A stretch of DNA of 64,000 bases from Methylocystis sp. (lineage in GTDB: Bacteria > Pseudomonadota > Alphaproteobacteria > Rhizobiales > Beijerinckiaceae), in NCBI GenBank assembly GCA_016178015.1, contig JACOUB010000006.1, positions 1 to 64,000 on the forward strand, written 5' to 3'. Numbering within the stretch: position 1 is the first letter of the stretch; every line of letters begins with the position of its first letter. A program made the position numbers and the translations under genes. The notes under the pieces were generated by a model. That model was not told the DNA's origin, made no database searches, and worked only from the letters and a program-made list of their open reading frames with translations. Positions 60,102-64,000 of this stretch are shown here, in pieces.

Positions 60102-60941
60102 ATGACGGGCGTCGTTCTGGCCGACAGGGGCGTCGTCGAGGTTGCCGGCGCCGACGCCGCGCAATTCCTGCATGGCCTCGTCACCAATGACGTTTTGTCC
60201 TTGGGCGAAGGCGAGGCGCGTTTCGCCGCGCTGCTCTCGCCGCAAGGCAAAATCCTTTGCGACTTTCTCGTCTTCGCGAACGACGCAGGCGGAGAGCGTG
60301 TCTTCCTGCTCGATTGTCCGGGCGCGCTCGCTTCCGATCTCGTTCGGCGGTTGACCATTTACAAGCTGCGCGCGCCGGTAACGATCGCCGATCGCAGCGC
60401 GCAATTGGCGAGCCTCGCCTTCCCGAACTCTGTGGAAAAGCCGAAGGTGACCGCGCTTGCCCTCGCCCCCGACCCGCGTGCGCCAAAACTCGGCTGGCGG
60501 GCGCTGGCCGCCAGGGGAGAACCCGCTCCCGCCGGCGCCGAGGCGCGAGAATCGTACGAGATGCTGCGGATCGCCGCCGGCGTGCCCGACGGCGGCGTCG
60601 ATTTCGTCTATGGCGACGCCTTTCCGCACGAAGCGAACATGGACCGGCTCAAGGGGATTGATTTCGAGAAGGGGTGCTTCGTCGGCCAAGAGGTGGTCGC
60701 GCGCATGCAACATCGCGGCGCGGCGCGAAAGCGCGTCATCGCATTTCGGGCGCGCGGCCTGGCGCCCGCGCCTGGAACGCCGGTATGCGCCGGCGCCATC
60801 GAGCTCGGCGTCGCCGGTTCGCGCGTGGGCGAACACGGCCTCGCCCTGATCCGCCTCGACCGGCTCAACGACGCCAAGGCCAAAGGCCTGACGCCACGCG
60901 CCGGCGGAGTTGAGCTGGATTTCGTGACGGCGGACGGGTGA
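60102..60941 (+). CDS. ygfZ: YgfZ/GcvT-like folate-binding protein
   Basis: The 279-aa protein begins VVLADRGVVEVAGADAAQFL, has the N-terminal LHGLVTNDVLSL block and the diagnostic YgfZ motif DFEKGCFVGQEVVARMQHRG (about 186-205) with the reactive Cys. YgfZ supports repair or assembly of certain iron-sulfur enzymes using tetrahydrofolate. It is monocistronic in appearance, followed 126 bp later by the exodeoxyribonuclease gene. Confidence 0.93.
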   Translation: MTGVVLADRGVVEVAGADAAQFLHGLVTNDVLSLGEGEARFAALLSPQGKILCDFLVFANDAGGERVFLLDCPGALASDLVRRLTIYKLRAPVTIADRSAQLASLAFPNSVEKPKVTALALAPDPRAPKLGWRALAARGEPAPAGAEARESYEMLRIAAGVPDGGVDFVYGDAFPHEANMDRLKGIDFEKGCFVGQEVVARMQHRGAARKRVIAFRARGLAPAPGTPVCAGAIELGVAGSRVGEHGLALIRLDRLNDAKAKGLTPRAGGVELDFVTADG

Positions 60942-61067
60942 GCGAAGCGGAAAGCGCCGCCGCGACCGGCGTGTTGACCGGCATACTCGCGAAGGAATAC
61001 GGATAAAGTCTCGCTTCGGTTAGATAGCAACGCTCGCGAATGCGATCGATCAACAAGGAAGCATCGG

Positions 61068-61844
61068 GTGCGCATCGCCAGTTGGAACGTCAATTCCGTG
61101 CGCCAGAGGATCGAACAGCTTCTCGCCTATCTGCGCGCCGTCTCGCCCGACGTGCTCTGCCTGCAAGAGATCAAATGCGAGGACGCCGCCTTTCCGCGCG
61201 CCGAGGTCGAGGACGCGGGCTACAACGTCGCGACCCACGGCCAGAAGACCTTCAACGGCGTCGCCATTTTATCCAAACGCCCGATCGAGGTCGTGCGCGG
61301 CTTGCCGAAGTTCGAGCATGATCCGCAGGCCCGCTATATCGAGGCGGTTGCGCCAGACGACGCCGGCGTCGTCCGCATCGCCAGCATCTATCTTCCCAAC
61401 GGCAATCCGCCTTCGAGCGAGAAGTACGCTTACAAGCTCGCCTTCATGGACTGTCTTGCCGCCCATGCCGCCAGCTTGCTACGCCAAGAGGAGGCGGTCG
61501 TGCTGGCCGGCGATTACAATGTGATCCCGGCGGCTGGCGATGTTTACGATCCACAAGCCTGGGCGGGCGACGCGCTGTTTTTGCCCGAAACGCGCGCGCG
61601 GTTCCAGACGCTGCTCAATCTCGGCTACGCCGACGCTTTGCGCGCAGTCAGCGACGCGCCGGGGCTTTATACGTTTTGGGACTACCAGGCAGGCGCCTGG
61701 CCGAAGAACCACGGCCTGCGCATCGATCATCTGCTGGTGTCGCCGCAAGCGGCGGACCGCCTGAAGAGCGTTGCCATCGACAAAGAACTGCGCGCGGCAG
61801 GAAGGGCTTCCGACCACGCGCCGATCCGCCTTGACCTCGCATGA
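61068..61844 (+). CDS. xth: Exodeoxyribonuclease III
   Basis: GTG at 61068 with AAGGAA upstream. The 258-aa protein begins MRIASWNVNSVRQRIEQLLA and has the AP-endonuclease motifs VLCLQEIKCED (catalytic Glu, about 25-35), VVLAGDYNVIP (Asp and Asn), YTFWDYQAGAWPKNHGLRID and SDHAPIRLDL (catalytic His). It repairs abasic sites and trims 3' ends. Confidence 0.96.
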   Translation: MRIASWNVNSVRQRIEQLLAYLRAVSPDVLCLQEIKCEDAAFPRAEVEDAGYNVATHGQKTFNGVAILSKRPIEVVRGLPKFEHDPQARYIEAVAPDDAGVVRIASIYLPNGNPPSSEKYAYKLAFMDCLAAHAASLLRQEEAVVLAGDYNVIPAAGDVYDPQAWAGDALFLPETRARFQTLLNLGYADALRAVSDAPGLYTFWDYQAGAWPKNHGLRIDHLLVSPQAADRLKSVAIDKELRAAGRASDHAPIRLDLA

Positions 61845-62120
61845 CAGGCGCGGGCGATCGGAAGTCCGATCGCTGGCGTCATACAAAATCCGGACAATCA
61901 GTTCGGCTTAAGCGCAAACCCTTCTCCCGTGAAACGGGAGAAGGCAGCCCTCGCGTCAGCGAGGGTCGGATGAGGGAAGTTGCCGCTCTCCGACCCCAGC
62001 GAATTTGGCGCGACGCCGCCCTCATCCGTCGCGCATTCGCGCGCTGCCTTCTCCCGCAAGCGGGAGAAGGAAGTGAGTTGTGCAGACCGGATAGCAACGC
62101 GCAGCTCAGCCCGGGCATCT
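61845..62120. other. Intergenic region filled by a REP cluster
   Basis: No gene. Almost all of the 276 bp is a compound repeat, listed separately, between the convergent xth and cutA genes. Confidence 0.6.
61920..62070. repeat. Compound REP element (BIME-like)
   Basis: Three hairpins: CCTTCTCCCG/CGGGAGAAGG at 61920-61929 and 61935-61944; CCCTCGC/GCGAGGG at 61948-61954 and 61959-61965; and CCTTCTCCCG/CGGGAGAAGG again at 62047-62056 and 62061-62070. The two outer hairpins are in opposite context around CTCATCC/GGATGAG, as in paired REPs. It probably also terminates transcription between convergent genes. Confidence 0.8.
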
Positions 62121-62459
62121 TCACGACCCCTCGACGGCGGGGCGCTCCGTCGCCTGGGCGATCCAATCGAGATAGGCTTTGTCGCCATCGGCGATATCGA
62201 GGCGCAGGATTTCCGGAACCTCATAACTGTGAACTCTGCGGATCACTGCGGCGAGCGCCTGATAATCGGCAGTCCTTGCCTTCAGCTGGACAAGAAACTC
62301 CGCCTCTTCGCGCAGTTCGCCCTTCCAGACATAATGACTGCGAATGGGAAAAACCTGCACGCAGGCCGCGAGCTTTGCCGCGAGCGCCGCCGCGACAATC
62401 TTGCGGGCGCCGTCGTCGCTGTCGATCGTCGTCATGACGACGCTGAAATCGGCGCCCAT
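62121..62459 (-). CDS. cutA: CutA1 divalent-cation tolerance protein
   Basis: The 112-aa protein fits CutA1 in length and motifs: MTTIDSDDGARKIVAAALAA (about 9-28), KLAACVQVFPIRSHYVWKGE (about 29-48, with the conserved Cys), EAEFLVQLKARTADYQAL and HSYEVPEILRLDI. CutA forms a trimer and is linked to copper tolerance and signalling. It is convergent with xth. Confidence 0.93.
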   Translation of the reverse strand: MGADFSVVMTTIDSDDGARKIVAAALAAKLAACVQVFPIRSHYVWKGELREEAEFLVQLKARTADYQALAAVIRRVHSYEVPEILRLDIADGDKAYLDWIAQATERPAVEGS

Positions 62460-62674
62460 CTATTCGAACCCCGCTTCGAAAGAACCTTGCCGCGTTCGCA
62501 CTCCTCCTCATATTATCTCACGAGGGCGGCGAAAGCGCGCATCCAGTGCGCCGCCGCCGCGGCGGCTCCAACTTCCGAGCGCCGCCGAAGGGATGTTTCG
62601 TTCGCCGAATGACTTGCTCAACCAGCAAATTACGACAGATAGGCGTGACACATGTATGAATTGCGGGATTTGCT

Positions 62675-63442
62675 ATGGAACAGTTCCTATCGAATGGCGT
62701 GACGATAGCCTATGTCGATTTTCCCCCGCTGACCGACGATCGGCACGAGCCGATCGTTCTCGTCCATGGCTTCGCTTCCACCCATGCCGTCAACTGGTTG
62801 TTTCCGCAATGGGTCAAGACGCTCACGGGGGACGGACGCCGGGTGATCGTGTTCGACAACCGCGGCCATGGCCGTTCAGAAAAACTCTATGATCCCAAGG
62901 CTTACAACCTGACGCAGATGGCGGGAGACATCGCGCGCCTGCTCGACCATCTCGGCGTCGAGCGCGCCGACGCGATGGGTTATTCCATGGGCGCCCGCAT
63001 CGCGACGGTTTTCGCGATCGACAACCCGCATCGCCTGCGCTCGCTCATTCTCGGCGGCATCGGCCTCAATCTCATCGATCTTCGTGGCCTGCCGCCAGGA
63101 CTTGCGGAAGCGATGGAGGCGGAGCGCATCGAGGACATCGACGACTCGCTGGCGAAAATATTCCGCGGGTTCGCCGAGGCCACGCGCGGCGATCTGGCGG
63201 CGCTGGCCGCCTGCGCGCGCGGTTCGCGTCAGGCGATCGATCCGAGCGCGCTTGGTCAGATCAGCGCTCCCACCCTCGTTTGCGTCGGCGGGCGCGATGA
63301 GGTGGCGGGCGACCCGCATCCGCTCGCGCCGCTGTTCCGGGACGCGCACATCGTGGACATTCCGGGGCGCGACCACAATCGCGCGGTCGGGGACAAGGTC
63401 TTCAAGCAGGCCGTGCTCGATTTTCTCGCCCAGCGGCCGTAA
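62675..63442 (+). CDS. Alpha/beta hydrolase
   Basis: The 255-aa protein has the alpha/beta-hydrolase triad: oxyanion loop VLVHGFASTHAVNW (about 29-42), nucleophile elbow AMGYSMGARIA (Ser near 103), acid in VGGRDEVAGDPH (about 208-219) and base in PGRDHNRAVGD (His near 233). The VFDNRGHGRSEK motif is typical. Substrate unknown. No operon partner: cutA is divergent and cysE follows 111 bp later. Confidence 0.9.
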   Translation: MEQFLSNGVTIAYVDFPPLTDDRHEPIVLVHGFASTHAVNWLFPQWVKTLTGDGRRVIVFDNRGHGRSEKLYDPKAYNLTQMAGDIARLLDHLGVERADAMGYSMGARIATVFAIDNPHRLRSLILGGIGLNLIDLRGLPPGLAEAMEAERIEDIDDSLAKIFRGFAEATRGDLAALAACARGSRQAIDPSALGQISAPTLVCVGGRDEVAGDPHPLAPLFRDAHIVDIPGRDHNRAVGDKVFKQAVLDFLAQRP

Positions 63443-63553
63443 AAGGCGTCTCCGCAAGCGCGGCCGGGCGGACGCAGCCCACGATGCGAACCGCTGTCCA
63501 CTTCGCCCGAACATGCTCTAGAATGGTCCTTTTGGGAAAGAGAGAAACACGCG

Positions 63554-64000
63554 ATGGCTCAGGCGACGCCCAATACGACCGCGGCCGAGATCGTCCATTT
63601 TACCAGCGGCGATCGCATCTTCGCTCGTATCTTGGACGAGGCGGCGGACATCGTGCGCCGCGAACCGGAGATGAAGGCTTTCATTCATGGCGCCGTGCTC
63701 GCCCATGACTCGCTTGAGAGTTTCATCATTCATCGTCTCGCCCAGCGGCTGGACCGTCCCGAAGCTCCCGCTGCGGCGATTCGCGACGCCTATCTCGATC
63801 ATGTCGGCCGCGATCCGACGTTCGCTGAGGCGTTCCGGGCTGATCTGTTGGCGGTGTTCGACCGCGATCCGGCCTGCACGCGCCTCATCGAGCCGGCGCT
63901 CTATTTCAAGGGGTTCCAGGCGATCCAAACGCACCGGCTGGCGCATGCGCTGTGGCAAAGCGGCCGCAGCGACTTCGCCCTCTGCCTGCAGAGCATATCG
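63554..64000 (+). CDS. cysE: Serine O-acetyltransferase, 5' part
   Basis: The first 149 codons are present before the window ends. They encode the SATase N-terminal helical domain: ILDEAADIVRREPEMKAFIH (about 27-46), FIIHRLAQRL, AYLDHVGRDPTFAEAFRADL and YFKGFQAIQTHRLAHALWQS (about 119-138), which precedes the hexapeptide-repeat catalytic domain outside the window. The enzyme acetylates serine for cysteine synthesis. Confidence 0.93.
   Translation, partial: MAQATPNTTAAEIVHFTSGDRIFARILDEAADIVRREPEMKAFIHGAVLAHDSLESFIIHRLAQRLDRPEAPAAAIRDAYLDHVGRDPTFAEAFRADLLAVFDRDPACTRLIEPALYFKGFQAIQTHRLAHALWQSGRSDFALCLQSIS

Noticed and set aside
1-64000. CRISPR array, tRNA or rRNA genes
   Set aside because: No regularly spaced repeats beyond the three iterons, and no cloverleaf or rRNA-like segment was recognised by reading; the integration target is guaA, not a tRNA gene.
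1-64000. LuxR/TraR and TraI quorum-sensing genes
   Set aside because: FseA/QseM-like proteins made me look for them, but none is present in this window; they may lie in the unseen left part of the ICE or be absent.

Overview
This is a GC-rich window with alphaproteobacterial gene content (hom-glpX, ygfZ, cutA, cysE, XRE and DUF736 accessory genes). It suggests a member of the Hyphomicrobiales (rhizobia and related methylotrophs or methanotrophs). A methanethiol-oxidase cargo gene would suit a methylotroph, but genus cannot be fixed from this sequence alone.

About 52.8 kb of the 64 kb is one integrative and conjugative element (ICE) of the Mesorhizobium symbiosis-island type. It sits against the 3' end of guaA; its far end lies before base 1. 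Regions: (1) 1-3.7 kb holds a small cargo block (three membrane proteins and a divergent MarR regulator) between 129-bp direct repeats. (2) 4.2-9.6 kb is the regulatory zone: DUF736, an XRE regulator with symmetric operator-like repeats, a truncated XRE gene divergent from a short DUF2285 protein (QseM-like), a MITE with target duplication, two secreted cargo proteins, and a split FseA-like activator that appears to need a +1 ribosomal frameshift. (3) 9.7-16 kb is the excision, replication and relaxosome operon: RdfS-like factor, RepA-type initiator followed by iterons, ParA, RHH protein, DUF2840, TraF, lytic transglycosylase, relaxase. (4) 16-17.4 kb is a serine beta-lactamase-like cargo gene. 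(5) 17.6-20 kb is TraG and a CopG protein. (6) 20-31.8 kb is a large cargo block: an AttEFGH-like ABC exporter with a secreted CrtC/AttH protein, gamma-glutamyltransferase, pirin, DoxX, LysR, an SBP56 methanethiol oxidase and an SCO-like copper chaperone. (7) 31.8-41.2 kb is the trbBCDEJ-small gene-LFGI mating-pair operon, in which trbL carries an in-frame amber codon. (8) 41.3-50.6 kb is a defence operon on the minus strand: RHH gene (broken by a stop), SNF2 helicase with PLD-like N-terminus, DUF4391, type III Mod and type III Res. (9) 50.8-52.8 kb is an AlpA-like factor, a tyrosine integrase, and an AT-rich end with repeated octamers.

From 52.8 kb to the end the window is ordinary chromosome: guaA, an RsmB-type rRNA methyltransferase, glpX, hom, a lower-GC CitE-like lyase, ygfZ, exodeoxyribonuclease III, cutA, an alpha/beta hydrolase and the start of cysE, with REP-type hairpins between them.

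The logic of the element is: FseA-like activator turns on RdfS (excision) and the downstream operon; RepA/iterons/ParA maintain the excised circle; relaxase, TraG and Trb proteins transfer it; the integrase restores it at guaA. Three lesions (truncated XRE, trbL amber, RHH stop) suggest that this copy may be decaying or conjugation-defective while still carrying defence and sulfur/one-carbon cargo. All family calls are from reading translated sequence and gene order; no database search was run.
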